This document shows, in pieces, positions 8,259 through 16,221 of a DNA stretch of 64,000 bases. The notes under the pieces are model-generated. The model was not told the DNA's origin and did no database searches. It saw only the letters and a list, made by a program, of their open reading frames with translations. Both the position numbers and the translations under genes were made by a program. Every line of letters begins with the position of its first letter. Within the stretch, counting starts at the first letter, position 1. This DNA comes from Candidatus Bathyarchaeota archaeon (GTDB lineage: Archaea > Thermoproteota > Bathyarchaeia > Bathyarchaeales > Bathycorpusculaceae), in assembly GCA_026014585.1 (NCBI GenBank), contig JAOZIA010000024.1, positions 248,001 through 312,000 of the forward strand, in the 5' to 3' direction.

Positions 8259-8297
8259 TATTAAATTTTTTAATAGACAATATTAAATTTTTTGATA
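8259..8297 (-). promoter_or_regulatory. Tandem palindromic operator-like sites upstream of fwdDB
   Basis: Two 17-base copies, TATTAAATTTTTTAATA at 8259-8275 and TATTAAATTTTTTGATA at 8281-8297, differ at one base and lie 22 bases apart, about two helical turns. Each is itself a near-palindrome (TATTAAA/TTTAATA). They start 16 bases upstream of fwdD, so a bound protein would cover the promoter. Confidence 0.5.
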
Positions 8298-8468
8298 ATA
8301 AAATGCAAAACAGACCGTATACATAAGCACAATTGCCGTCAACTCTGTTAATGCTTGTTAAACGGTGTTTTGTATGCGGCTTTTCAGGGTCACCGTTTAG
8401 TTGACATTAAGAATATATCTTAAGTAGGCAATACTTGTAAGAGGTATTTCATGAGAGGGGAAAAGGTC

Positions 8469-8621
8469 ATGATAAAAAGTGAATTAAAAAAGTACCGAAT
8501 CGACATTGGTGCTTACGGCAGCATCGCCATTGAGGCACCAACAAAAGAGGAATGCTTAGACCTATTCAAAGAAGTCACCAAAACCAAACGGGACTCAAAA
8601 ATCGACCAAGCCATACGATAA
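8469..8621 (+). CDS. Small hypothetical protein (50 aa)
   Basis: A short reading frame of 50 residues starting MIKSELKKYRIDIGAYGSI and ending KRDSKIDQAIR. It is preceded by GAGGGG eight bases before the ATG and by a TATA-like ATATATCTTAAG about 55 bases upstream. An in-frame ATG at 8451 would add six residues. The sequence has a balanced composition and a predicted beta-beta-alpha pattern (YRIDIGAYGSIAIEAPT, then EECLDLFKEVTKT), which favours a real protein. No family is recognised. It is divergent from fwdD and converges on mscL. Confidence 0.5.
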   Translation: MIKSELKKYRIDIGAYGSIAIEAPTKEECLDLFKEVTKTKRDSKIDQAIR

Positions 8622-8669
8622 TCAACAAACCCTTTGAAACACTAAAGAAAAAGGGAGAAAGGTGATGCC

Positions 8670-9032
8670 TTATTCTATTTTCCACCTTTTAGCTACCTTC
8701 ATCACCACGATCACAATGAGTGCTACAATGATGAAAGTAACTAATGCAACAATGAAGTTACCGACACCAAACACTTGATTATTGAGCGTCACCGAAAACG
8801 TTGCCAAATCCGACATTCCCGGTATTGCAAGACCAATCAAGGGTATAATGAAATCTGTAGCCAATGATTTAACAACTGCACCTAAGTACAAGCCTAAAAT
8901 GAACGCGACAGCTAATCCAAGAATTTTATATTTTGACAGAAAAGCTTTGAACTCATTTGCGAATCCTTGTGGGGGAGCAGGGGGTGGAGCTTTTTCTACG
9001 GCAGCTCTGATTTTTTTTAGTTCCTCTAACAT
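8670..9032 (-). CDS. mscL: Large-conductance mechanosensitive channel
   Basis: A 120-residue MscL-type channel that opens under membrane tension to release osmolytes. After an N-terminal charged helix and a Pro/Ala linker, the MscL core begins at NEFKAFLSKYKILGLAVAFI (first helix, pore-lining Gly/Ala/Val pattern with GLYLGAVVKSLATDFIIPLI), followed by a short periplasmic loop and the second helix near FIVALVTFIIVALIVIVV, ending KRWKIE. The N-terminal extension before the core (about 30 residues) is longer than in bacterial MscL. ATG 9032 is used; a GTG at 9059, 30 bases below a TATA-like TTTAAA, would suit a leaderless start nine codons longer. Confidence 0.82.
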   Translation of the reverse strand: MLEELKKIRAAVEKAPPPAPPQGFANEFKAFLSKYKILGLAVAFILGLYLGAVVKSLATDFIIPLIGLAIPGMSDLATFSVTLNNQVFGVGNFIVALVTFIIVALIVIVVMKVAKRWKIE

Positions 9033-9353
9033 TTCATCTTCTTTAACCAAAACTAACACCGATGGATTACTAATGTAGCGAAGTGTTTTTAAACTTAAGT
9101 TTTCAAAAAATCGCTAACTTTTTTGTTGATTAATTAGCAAATCACCTTATCAAAGGTTATTTTCTTAATCACAAAAAGCTCCGCTCTCTACACAAAACAA
9201 ATGTATCATGTAAAGCCAAAAAAACCGTTTTTTCATCACACCACTGCTACTTTTTTGAAATAAACGCTTATTTTTTGTCCTTTTTAGGTTAGGCGTTAAT
9301 GATAACCTGCTGTTAACGGTTAGCCCTTGCCGAAGAGTAGGAGGCTAACCTGT
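9033..9353. other. Intergenic region between mscL and the mini-TFB gene
   Basis: No gene is seen here. It holds the mscL promoter (TTTAAA around 9088-9093 on the minus strand) and, toward 9290-9325, two overlapping short inverted repeats: GGTTA/TAACC around 9287-9307 and TGTTAACGGTTA around 9310-9322. These might regulate the downstream cyclin-fold gene. Confidence 0.35.
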
Positions 9354-9755
9354 ATGAGTTTGTGCTTGTTTAAACGGATTCCCGTAGAGGATGTTAAGGC
9401 AGCGGCACATGCTGTCTGGGCGGATTCAGAGCTTGCTGACCAAATTGCTAAGGAAACAATTTTGATATTCAATAAGGCGTTTTATCGCAAATTTTCTTTT
9501 TTTAATGGTAGACGCGCGAAAAGTTTGGTGGGCGGCATGTTTTATCTTTTAGGTTACAGGTATGACGCGGTTAAGAAGCAAAATGAATTAGCTGATGTGT
9601 TGGGAACTACTGATGTGAGCATCAGGACGTCTTACCGATTATGGTTAGAAACTTTCCCAGACTTATTTGTAGATGTGATTGCAAAGTTTGCTCAGGTTAA
9701 AGACCTGCGCAGTTACATCTTGTTTACTTTCAAAAATAATGTAGTTACCCCTTAA
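9354..9755 (+). CDS. Mini TFB-like protein with a single cyclin-type fold
   Basis: A 133-residue protein resembling half of the TFB/TFIIB core. Residues from GRRAKSLVGGMFYLLG through ELADVLGTTDVSIRTSYR follow the second cyclin repeat of TFB (compare PMGLAAAALYIAC ... DIAEAAGVTEVTVRNRYK in the full TFB at 16999-17934), including the helix-turn-helix that contacts the BRE. The N-terminal zinc ribbon, B-reader and one cyclin repeat are absent. The ATG at 9354 follows a GGAGG ribosome site. It could be a modulator of transcription initiation or a dedicated DNA-binding protein; both are inference. It converges with an Lrp-type regulator six bases away. Confidence 0.65.
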   Translation: MSLCLFKRIPVEDVKAAAHAVWADSELADQIAKETILIFNKAFYRKFSFFNGRRAKSLVGGMFYLLGYRYDAVKKQNELADVLGTTDVSIRTSYRLWLETFPDLFVDVIAKFAQVKDLRSYILFTFKNNVVTP

Positions 9756-9760
9756 CCTTG

Positions 9761-10258
9761 CTATACTCTTTCCTCGATTATGTTTGCTATTGCTTCAATG
9801 CTTATCTCTTCGTTGAAGGGGGCAAAGTCCATTTTTTCCCACACAAAACCTGTTGATACACTAACATCATTAACGTTTAGGCTTTCAAATATTGCATTTA
9901 TGCTCTGAATTAATTCGCCTTCATTACCCTTTGTGCAGAAAGCAACCAAAGCCACAGTGTGTTGCCCGTATGTTCGCCATAGGAACCTGACGTTTTTGTG
10001 GGCTGTGAGCAGGTTTAGTGTTTTGTCTAACTCGTTTATTGGAACTTTTGCTCCAAAGATGATGGGTGTTATGTCGAGGTGGTCAAAATTTACGGTGCAT
10101 CGGATTGTGTTTTTTATTATCCCCTTGTTTTCAAGGGCAGTTATTCTGCGGTATATTGTGTTTCTTGTTACGCCGCATTGTTTTGCTAACTGTTCGTATG
10201 AATTAGTGCCAGCGGATAGGTGTTGTATTATTTTTTTGTCTATGGTGTCTAAATTCAT
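9761..10258 (-). CDS. Lrp/AsnC-family transcriptional regulator
   Basis: A 165-residue regulator. The N-terminal helix-turn-helix (residues 1-50) reads MNLDTIDKKIIQHLSAGTNS then QLAKQCGVTRNTIYRRITAL, typical of Lrp/AsnC. It is followed by an alpha/beta domain like the RAM ligand and dimerisation domain (VRFLWRTYGQHTVALVAFC region). It is transcribed divergently from the TrmB-PAS gene across 138 bases that contain the dyad AACTTATAAGTT near 10289, so shared control is plausible. Targets unknown. Confidence 0.85.
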   Translation of the reverse strand: MNLDTIDKKIIQHLSAGTNSYEQLAKQCGVTRNTIYRRITALENKGIIKNTIRCTVNFDHLDITPIIFGAKVPINELDKTLNLLTAHKNVRFLWRTYGQHTVALVAFCTKGNEGELIQSINAIFESLNVNDVSVSTGFVWEKMDFAPFNEEISIEAIANIIEERV

Positions 10259-10396
10259 AATACAACATTTAAGGTGTATGATTGGTTGAACTTATAAGTT
10301 GCTGTTGGCAGTACTGCCACAAAAATATCAAAATTTTCATGGTGTTGAAAAAAATAACGTAACTTATTAATATCTGATTCAACCAACACTAAAACT

Positions 10397-12634
10397 ATGT
10401 TTATCGGGGACGAAGACATCAAAACCCTCACAGGTCTAGGTGTAAACGGGACCCAAGCAAAAATATTTCTCACCCTCATAAAAGCAGGCACATCAACAAT
10501 CCGAGAAGTTGCAGAACTCTCTGGCGTAGCACGCCCAGACACATACCGCGCTCTCTCCGAACTACAAAACATGTCTTTAGTCAAAAAAATTGCGGCCACA
10601 CCCACCAGATACAAACCACTCCCGCTATCCGAAGCAGTCTCCATGCTAATAGGACAACGTGAAAAAGAAAACACGCTACTACAAGAGAAACTAAGAACAT
10701 TAATCAAAGATTACGAAAAGCAGCAACCTGAAAAGGAAAAAATGAAGGGCGGTGAATTTATTTTAGTGCCGGCGGGCACTGCCAGTTCAAGCAGGCTGGA
10801 AAAGCTGATAGAGAATGCTCAAAAAAGCATACTTATTATGGCATCTCAACGTAAAGTAACACGTTTTTTGGAGAAGTATCAGGTACTTCTAAAAGACGCT
10901 TTAGAGCGAGATGTTAAAATTAAAATAGCAACGGAAACCATAAAACACAACGGTATAAACAAAAAAAAATTGGGATTTCAGCAAAAAGCTAACTTAGAAA
11001 TCAGGCACTTGGTAGTTTTGCCGCCTGCGACTTTTTTTATCTTTGACGGAAAAGAAGCCATCCTCTTTGCTACAAACCAAATCACCAAAGAAAGCCAGAT
11101 TTCTGTTCTCTCAACTAATTCAAGCATTGTAGAATTAACCCAAAACTATTTTGATACTGCATGGTTCTCAGCAGCTGAACCACAAAGTCAAACCTTCAAA
11201 CGAGACAAACGGCAATTTGATTTCCTAGTTGAGAACATGATGATTGGTTTTATATATTGCCGATACATTTTAGACAAAAAAGGAAAAATAGTTGACTTCA
11301 AAATTCTTCAAGCCAACGAAACCTTCGAAAAAATAACCAAATTCAGAAGAAATGAAATAATTGGTCAAACTGCTTCACAAATTATGCCCAGCTTAGTCGT
11401 TAAAACACCTGCAATAACTCAAGCATACGACCAAATGCTTAAAACAAGAAAAAGCCAAAAATTGGAACATTTCTTCAAAAAAATAGGCGTTTGGTTTTCC
11501 CTTTCTATCTACAGGCCAAAAAGAGGCTACTGTGTATTCTTATTTGAAGACATCAATGAACGGAAAACAACTGAATTGCAAGTGCTGGAAGAAAAAAATC
11601 GCGCCGAGCAATACCTAAAGGTTGTATCCCATATTATTTTAGCCTTGAATACTGAGGGGCAGATCACGTTGATAAACAAGAAGGGCTGTGAAGTTCTGGG
11701 GTATGAAGAGGAAGAGTTGTTGGGTGAAGACTGGGTTGAAAAATGCATACCCATAAGTGAACGAAAAAATGGTGCAGCGTTAATTGCTGAATTTAGCAAA
11801 AACCATGTTCCTCAACTCCATGAAAGCCTAGTCATAACAAAGAAAGGGCAAACCCGCATTTTCCTTTGGCACAATATTCCCTTAAAAAATCAGGATGGCA
11901 ACCTGATTGGGCTGTTGTGTTCTGGAACTGATGTAACTGAGCAGCGAAAAGCTGAAAAAATAATTTTGGAGTCCGAGAAAAAATATTGTTCTTTTTTCAA
12001 AAATAGCGAAGTCCCAGTTGCCCTAATTAAAGCAGATGGCACCGTGTTAGTAGCCAACAGTCAAATGTGCAACATACTTGAAAAAGACGAAACTATGCTT
12101 AAAAAATCGGGTTTAAGCTATCTTTTCGAGGTAAACAAAGAACTGCAGGATAAGTTACAGGTAAAAAATGGTGCGACAAACGTGCCCATTCAGTTTAAAC
12201 GAAAAGATGGCTCAACATTTTACGGGGACGTTTTTCTAAGCGTTTTTGAAGACATTGACATAGAAACCAAATTCATAATGGCAATAAAAGACGTGACAAA
12301 GCAAAAACAAATTCAAGAAGCCCTAAAAGAAAAAGCAACCCTAAACCAAATATTACTTGATGCGTTCCCATTTATTGCTATGGTTGTGAACTCTAAAACC
12401 CGCGAAATTGTTATCGCAAACAAAGTAGCCGCCAAAATAGGCGTTAGCCCAGGGAAACTGTGCTATGTTGCATGGAAAAAAAGAGTTAAGCCCTGCGTGG
12501 GATGTCTTGCACCACAGCTTTTAGAAACAGGCAAACCTCAACATCAAGACATCAAAATAAACGGGGTCACATGGGAAGTTACATGGTTATCTGTAAATGA
12601 GCAATGTTTTATGCATTATGCTTTTCCAAAATAA
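10397..12634 (+). CDS. TrmB-type DNA-binding protein fused to multiple PAS sensor domains
   Basis: A 745-residue one-component regulator. Residues 1-75 form a TrmB-like winged helix (TGLGVNGTQAKIFLTLIKAG; VARPDTYRALSELQNMSLV). Residues 118-255 match the TrmB PLD-like effector domain. Then come about four PAS modules: around 270-390 (ending FEDINERK), 405-520 (GQITLINKKGCEVLGYEEEE, ending TDVTEQRK), 530-640 (ending IKDVTKQK) and a divergent last one at 650-745 with Cys residues KPCVGC. No histidine kinase, ATPase or cyclase domain follows. The design couples redox, light or ligand sensing directly to DNA binding. The promoter contains CTTATTAATATC about 35 bases before the ATG. Targets unknown. 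Confidence 0.8.
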   Translation: MFIGDEDIKTLTGLGVNGTQAKIFLTLIKAGTSTIREVAELSGVARPDTYRALSELQNMSLVKKIAATPTRYKPLPLSEAVSMLIGQREKENTLLQEKLRTLIKDYEKQQPEKEKMKGGEFILVPAGTASSSRLEKLIENAQKSILIMASQRKVTRFLEKYQVLLKDALERDVKIKIATETIKHNGINKKKLGFQQKANLEIRHLVVLPPATFFIFDGKEAILFATNQITKESQISVLSTNSSIVELTQNYFDTAWFSAAEPQSQTFKRDKRQFDFLVENMMIGFIYCRYILDKKGKIVDFKILQANETFEKITKFRRNEIIGQTASQIMPSLVVKTPAITQAYDQMLKTRKSQKLEHFFKKIGVWFSLSIYRPKRGYCVFLFEDINERKTTELQVLEEKNRAEQYLKVVSHIILALNTEGQITLINKKGCEVLGYEEEELLGEDWVEKCIPISERKNGAALIAEFSKNHVPQLHESLVITKKGQTRIFLWHNIPLKNQDGNLIGLLCSGTDVTEQRKAEKIILESEKKYCSFFKNSEVPVALIKADGTVLVANSQMCNILEKDETMLKKSGLSYLFEVNKELQDKLQVKNGATNVPIQFKRKDGSTFYGDVFLSVFEDIDIETKFIMAIKDVTKQKQIQEALKEKATLNQILLDAFPFIAMVVNSKTREIVIANKVAAKIGVSPGKLCYVAWKKRVKPCVGCLAPQLLETGKPQHQDIKINGVTWEVTWLSVNEQCFMHYAFPK

Positions 12635-12658
12635 GATTGAATCAAAAAAAGAAAAGGA

Positions 12659-13204
12659 TTATGTTATGGCGAGTTTTTTGCTTTTCTTAGGTTCTTTTTT
12701 AGGCAACGTTACTTCTAGGATGCCGTTGTTTACGCATGCTTTTGCATCATCAGAAACCACCATTTCTGGCAGGGGCACACGTCGGTAATACGCCTGTGAG
12801 GACCTTTCTTGGCGTACGTAATTCTTTTTCTTTTCTTCCTCTGACATAGTTTTTTTGGCTTGTATGGTTACAGCGTCTTCGGTGACTTCAACGTCAACAT
12901 CTTCCTTGCTAAACCCAGGCAAATCCACAGTCAAACGGTAGTCCTTTCCTTGGTCTTCCAAATCCACAGACGGCAACATCATCGGCGGAAAAACATGGTG
13001 GTGCCTAAATCCATGTCCCCACCTTGCGGGTGGTGTTACCCAGAAATCGTCAAACGCGCGTTGGAACCGCTGCATCATATTGTCAAAGTCTCTTTGGAAA
13101 GGGTACAGTTCTCCTTCTGGTTCAGCTTTTTTTATTTCTCCTGCTTTTTTTTCTTTACCACCATAATAATAGTAGTATTTTTTCTTTTTTTCATCTTCAG
13201 ACAA
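12659..13204 (-). CDS. Small heat shock protein, Hsp20/alpha-crystallin family
   Basis: A 181-residue ATP-independent chaperone that holds unfolding proteins. The N-terminal region is unusual: a Lys/Tyr-rich stretch with five consecutive tyrosines (KKKKYYYYYGGKEKK) before the amphipathic helix QRDFDNMMQRFQRAFDDFW. The alpha-crystallin domain begins at about residue 78 (PSVDLEDQGKDYRLTVDLPG) and includes YYRRVPLPE and the GILEVTLPK signature. The C-terminal I-x-I anchoring motif is replaced by KLAIT. The TTG start at 13204 is supported by a GAGGTAA ribosome site six bases upstream. Confidence 0.92.
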   Translation of the reverse strand: MSEDEKKKKYYYYYGGKEKKAGEIKKAEPEGELYPFQRDFDNMMQRFQRAFDDFWVTPPARWGHGFRHHHVFPPMMLPSVDLEDQGKDYRLTVDLPGFSKEDVDVEVTEDAVTIQAKKTMSEEEKKKNYVRQERSSQAYYRRVPLPEMVVSDDAKACVNNGILEVTLPKKEPKKSKKLAIT

Positions 13205-13282
13205 TTTGGGTTACCTCAAAAGCGGATTGCTTCACTTTTTAATTTAAGTTTTTGTGGGCTACACACGCTAGCAACAAGCAAC

Positions 13283-13344
13283 GTCTATTTGGAGCCTATT
13301 AGTTAATCATTGTAGAACCTATAGAGGGGAGGGTCACTAATGGC
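13283..13344 (-). repeat. Dispersed ~60-bp repeat, copy 1
   Basis: Read on the minus strand this runs from GCCATTAGTGACC through CCCCTCTAT and GTTCTACAATGA to CTAATAGGCTCCAAATAGAC. It matches the copies at 28593-28653, 28659-28721, 59854-59907 and 59917-59980. It lies between Hsp20 and the glutaminyl cyclase gene. Confidence 0.7.
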
Positions 13345-13383
13345 GCTTTTCCAACCAAAAAAGATAACACAATACACTAAAAA

Positions 13384-14175
13384 TTAGATGTTTGGCACGA
13401 TTTGGATTTGGTAGAGGCTGGGCCAGTTTTTCCCTGTTACAATTAAGGCGCCGTTTTGTGGGTTATAGGCGATTCCGTTTAAGCAATTGATGCTGTCTGC
13501 AGAAGTATACAGTCCAGTCAGGTCTATCCATGCCAAAATTTGTCCATCCTGCGGGTTGATTTGAGCAATTTTGTTTTGTTGCCAGATGTTAGCATAAATG
13601 GTTCCGTTGACATATTCGAGCTCGTTTAGCTGGTCAATGGGTAAGTTGCCGTCTTTTACGGTGATTTGCCCTGTGACTTTGAAGGTTTCGGGGTTTAGGA
13701 AATACAGGTTTGGGCTACCATTGCTCATTATCAGGTTTTGACCATCAAAGGTTAAGCCCCAACCAGCCATGTTGTAGGTGAATTGTTTTATTAAGGTAAA
13801 GTTTTCTTTGTCATAAACGAATGCAACCTGGTTTTGCCATGTTAATTGAATGATAGTTCCGTTGACAACGGTTATGCCTTCTCCAAAGTAGTTGCTGTTC
13901 AACTCTATGCTTTGCACGATTTCGCCTGTTTCAAGGCTAATTTTTTTCAAAGATGAAGCACCCGTTAAACCCGTGCTTTCGAGCAGGTAGTTTTCGTCAA
14001 AGGTTAAGCCTTCAGTGAATGAGTTAGTGCTGTGTGGAAAAGTTTGTTGCACTGTGTAGCTGTAGATTGGGGTGGTTATGGATTGGGGTTCGGGTGTTGA
14101 TAAAAAAATTATGCTGGAAACCAGAATTATTAATAAAAAAACGGTTACGGTGGCTACTAAACGAATTTTTTCCAT
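13384..14175 (-). CDS. Glutaminyl-peptide cyclotransferase-like beta-propeller, membrane anchored
   Basis: A 263-residue protein of the bacterial/archaeal glutamine cyclotransferase family (COG3823 type), which converts N-terminal glutamine of peptides to pyroglutamate. An N-terminal membrane anchor or signal (residues 6-25, VATVTVFLLIILVSSIIFLS) is followed by a five-bladed propeller with the family motifs FTEGLTFDENYLLESTG, YFGEGITVVNG, AGWGLTFDGQNLIMSNGS, LNELEYVNGTIYANIW and LNGIAYNPQNGALIVTGKNW. The conserved Glu pair in FTEGL and LNELE is present. It should act outside the cell. The ATG at 14175 is chosen over an upstream TTG. Confidence 0.85.
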   Translation of the reverse strand: MEKIRLVATVTVFLLIILVSSIIFLSTPEPQSITTPIYSYTVQQTFPHSTNSFTEGLTFDENYLLESTGLTGASSLKKISLETGEIVQSIELNSNYFGEGITVVNGTIIQLTWQNQVAFVYDKENFTLIKQFTYNMAGWGLTFDGQNLIMSNGSPNLYFLNPETFKVTGQITVKDGNLPIDQLNELEYVNGTIYANIWQQNKIAQINPQDGQILAWIDLTGLYTSADSINCLNGIAYNPQNGALIVTGKNWPSLYQIQIVPNI

Positions 14176-14268
14176 AGAGCCTTCATCAGGCTTCAAACTT
14201 ATATTTTAATTGGTTATGAAGCGGTAAATCATTTAAGCGAAACCCTTAAGTGTATAGAAAATCTAATC

Positions 14269-14832
14269 TTGTCCGTAACTAAAATACAGGTGTTGAATCA
14301 ATTGGCAGTAGAAGGTTTTTTCGAAAACAAAAGGCAACCCGTAGATGTTAAAGTCGGAGAGTTAACCCCACAATCTAAAGCGGTTAACGTATTGGCCAAA
14401 GTAGTTTCCAAAACAGAAATCAGAGAAATCCCAATGGGCAGAGACGGCTCAGCACACAAAGTCTGCGACGCACTCATCGGTGACGAAACAGGCGTTGTTT
14501 ACCTGACACTTTGGGATGACAACATCGAAAAAGTCAACGAGGGCGACAGCATAAAAATCGAAAATGGCTACGTAACCCTCTTCAAAGGCAACATACGCCT
14601 AAACACTGGCAAATACGGCAAACTAGAAGCAGCAGAAGAACCCCTCAGCGTCGAAGTAAACGAGGAAAACAACATATCAAGCAAAACATACGAACAACCA
14701 AGAAGACCATTCAGAGGCAGAGGCGGCGGTGGACGCAGCTTCGGCGGACGAGACAGACGCGGTGGCGGTGGATTCGGCGGCGGCAGAGACCGAAGAGGCT
14801 CTGGTGGCGGCGGTTACCGACCAAGATATTAA
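14269..14832 (+). CDS. OB-fold single-stranded nucleic-acid-binding protein with RGG tail
   Basis: A 187-residue protein with one RPA-like OB fold (about residues 20-115: VNVLAKVVSKTEIREIPMGR, GDETGVVYLTLWDDN, LNTGKYGKLEA), then an acidic linker (EVNEENN) and a Gly/Arg-rich tail from about residue 145 with repeated GGRDRR units. It probably coats single-stranded DNA during replication and repair, or binds RNA; RGG tails favour nucleic-acid condensation. The TTG start lies about 25 bases below the TATA-like CCTTAAGTG at 14244-14252, consistent with a leaderless transcript. A clear hairpin plus T-run terminator follows. Confidence 0.8.
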   Translation: MSVTKIQVLNQLAVEGFFENKRQPVDVKVGELTPQSKAVNVLAKVVSKTEIREIPMGRDGSAHKVCDALIGDETGVVYLTLWDDNIEKVNEGDSIKIENGYVTLFKGNIRLNTGKYGKLEAAEEPLSVEVNEENNISSKTYEQPRRPFRGRGGGGRSFGGRDRRGGGGFGGGRDRRGSGGGGYRPRY

Positions 14833-14868
14833 ACTTCTACTATTGTGAAGTTTTTATTTTCTTTTTTT
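14831..14868 (+). terminator. Hairpin and T-rich terminator after the OB-fold gene
   Basis: A 7-bp stem AAACTTC/GAAGTTT (14831-14837 with 14847-14853) and a 9-base loop are followed by T-rich sequence through 14868. It directly follows the stop codon. Confidence 0.6.
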
Positions 14869-14930
14869 AAATTTTGTTTCAATTTAGTTCATAAAAACAC
14901 GAAATAATCAGAAGAGTTTTTCAAGAAAAC

Positions 14931-15326
14931 TTAGAGAATCAAGTCTAAAGCTGCTTTTACACTGTTTATAGCGATGGCTCTTGTCTTGGTTATTAACTGT
15001 AGAACTGTGGGTTCAGCTTGTTTACCAACGGTTGCAATAGCTTCACCCATATATGATAGAGTTACTGTAAAACCATTGTTGCTTAGAACTTCAGCAATCT
15101 CTTTGGCGATTTCCAGTGAACCTGCGAGGGTGTCAGTTTTTTCTGAACTAAAGTTTTTTTGGCTGATGAAGTCTCCTGCCAGTTTGATGAGTTCTTTTAC
15201 GAAGTCTTTGTTTTCTATGTCAATGTTAATGTTTTTGTTTTGGGCGTCTACTTTAGCAATATTTCTATCTTGACCTGCTAAAACTATGCGTACGCCTTCA
15301 AAGGGCTGTTTTGTGGGTTCAGACAT
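14931..15326 (-). CDS. Hypothetical protein (131 aa)
   Basis: I do not recognise a named family. The protein has a short N-terminal beta-like segment (GVRIVLAGQDRNIAKVD, NINIDIENKD) followed by amphipathic helices (FVKELIKLAGDFI, LEIAKEIAEVLSNNGF) and a C-terminal helix with Lys/Thr/Arg (VLQLITKTRAIAINSVKAAL). It has no membrane segment, cysteine motif or signal peptide. The ATG at 15326 is supported by GAGGAAGGAA just upstream. It stands alone between the OB-fold gene and a secreted protein gene. Confidence 0.6.
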   Translation of the reverse strand: MSEPTKQPFEGVRIVLAGQDRNIAKVDAQNKNINIDIENKDFVKELIKLAGDFISQKNFSSEKTDTLAGSLEIAKEIAEVLSNNGFTVTLSYMGEAIATVGKQAEPTVLQLITKTRAIAINSVKAALDLIL

Positions 15327-15468
15327 TTGGCTTCCTTCCTCACCCATTAGTGTAGGTTTTGAGGTAAATAAGGCTTAATTTGCTTTCACCTACAGCCAAC
15401 CCTTGAGAAAATACACTGACCGAATAAGTAAAGATGTAAATAATCACAAGTAAACTAGAAAATAAAAA

Positions 15469-16011
15469 TTAAAAAAATTTTGTTGGAAACTTGGCTCTTT
15501 TTGTTGTTACCAACCCAACTGCACCAACAGCTGCAAAGCAGGCTAATATCGCTGCGACTGGTGAAGCGTCAGGCAACTCTGCAGGAGTGCTTACAACATG
15601 AACTATGACTTCGGTGTATGCACCATCAACGCCTCCACCTGAGCATAGCCAACGGAACTTGTAGTATCCAACTTCGTTAAGGGTTTTTTCAAAATACACT
15701 GGAACGCCACTGTCTAGCACTGGACTGTGCTTTGTTCCGGTTCCCCCGTCCCAGTAGTGCAAGGTTGACCAGGAGTCAAATGCATCTGGATCTGAGAGGT
15801 CACTTGCGGGTCCACTCATCATAAGTGTACCTGTTCCTTGAACACTCTCAGAACTATTGTAAGTACAGGTTAATGTAACTGTTCCGCCTACAACAATAAC
15901 ACTGTCACTAGCACCGATGCTTCCAGTAACTACTGCAGCATAAGCATAGCTTACAGTAAAACATAATGCTATAGTTAACAACGATAGTACTGATACCAAT
16001 TTTCGATTCAT
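15469..16011 (-). CDS. Secreted, C-terminally anchored Ig-like surface protein
   Basis: A 180-residue exported protein. The signal peptide (residues 1-25: MNRKLVSVLSLLTIALCFTV, ending SYAYA) precedes a beta-sandwich-like domain with VGGTVTLTCTYNSS and YYKFRWLCSGGG, which read like Ig/CARDB strands. The C-terminus has a short linker AELPDASP, a hydrophobic helix (VAAILACFAAVGAVGLV) and a basic end (TTKRAK), a tripartite layout like archaeal surface-protein anchors, though not a standard PGF-CTERM. Start 16011 follows a GGAGAAGG ribosome site. Confidence 0.7.
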   Translation of the reverse strand: MNRKLVSVLSLLTIALCFTVSYAYAAVVTGSIGASDSVIVVGGTVTLTCTYNSSESVQGTGTLMMSGPASDLSDPDAFDSWSTLHYWDGGTGTKHSPVLDSGVPVYFEKTLNEVGYYKFRWLCSGGGVDGAYTEVIVHVVSTPAELPDASPVAAILACFAAVGAVGLVTTKRAKFPTKFF

Positions 16012-16104
16012 TATTACGCCTTCTCCTAATTTTGATAGGAGTAACCGTTCAAGCGCATTTAAGCCTTGTGTAAACTTGTACATTCAGATATGATACAAAA
16101 AAAA

Positions 16105-16221
16105 TTACCGTTTGACGCATTGTTGGGTTGCAACGTCTAAATGGTTTGTTTTCCCGTAATCACAGTTTTTGCAGTCGTTTCGGTAATCTTGTCCAAATGG
16201 GCAACCTTTCAAATCAGCCAT
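16105..16221 (-). CDS. 38-residue cysteine-rich protein
   Basis: A very small frame starting MADLKGCPFGQDYRND and continuing CKNCDYG, then a last Cys four residues from the end (QQCVKR). The spacing C-x8-C-x2-C-x17-C suggests a metal-binding knuckle, most likely zinc. It has a GGATGA ribosome-site-like element eight bases before the ATG. It sits in the 418-bp gap between the secreted protein and aIF1. Short length makes the call tentative, but the cysteine spacing and ribosome site are unlikely together by chance. Confidence 0.55.
   Translation of the reverse strand: MADLKGCPFGQDYRNDCKNCDYGKTNHLDVATQQCVKR

Noticed and set aside
9033-9353. Small RNA between mscL and the mini-TFB gene
   Set aside because: Only weak short inverted repeats and AT-rich sequence are visible; no promoter-stem-terminator arrangement could be seen.
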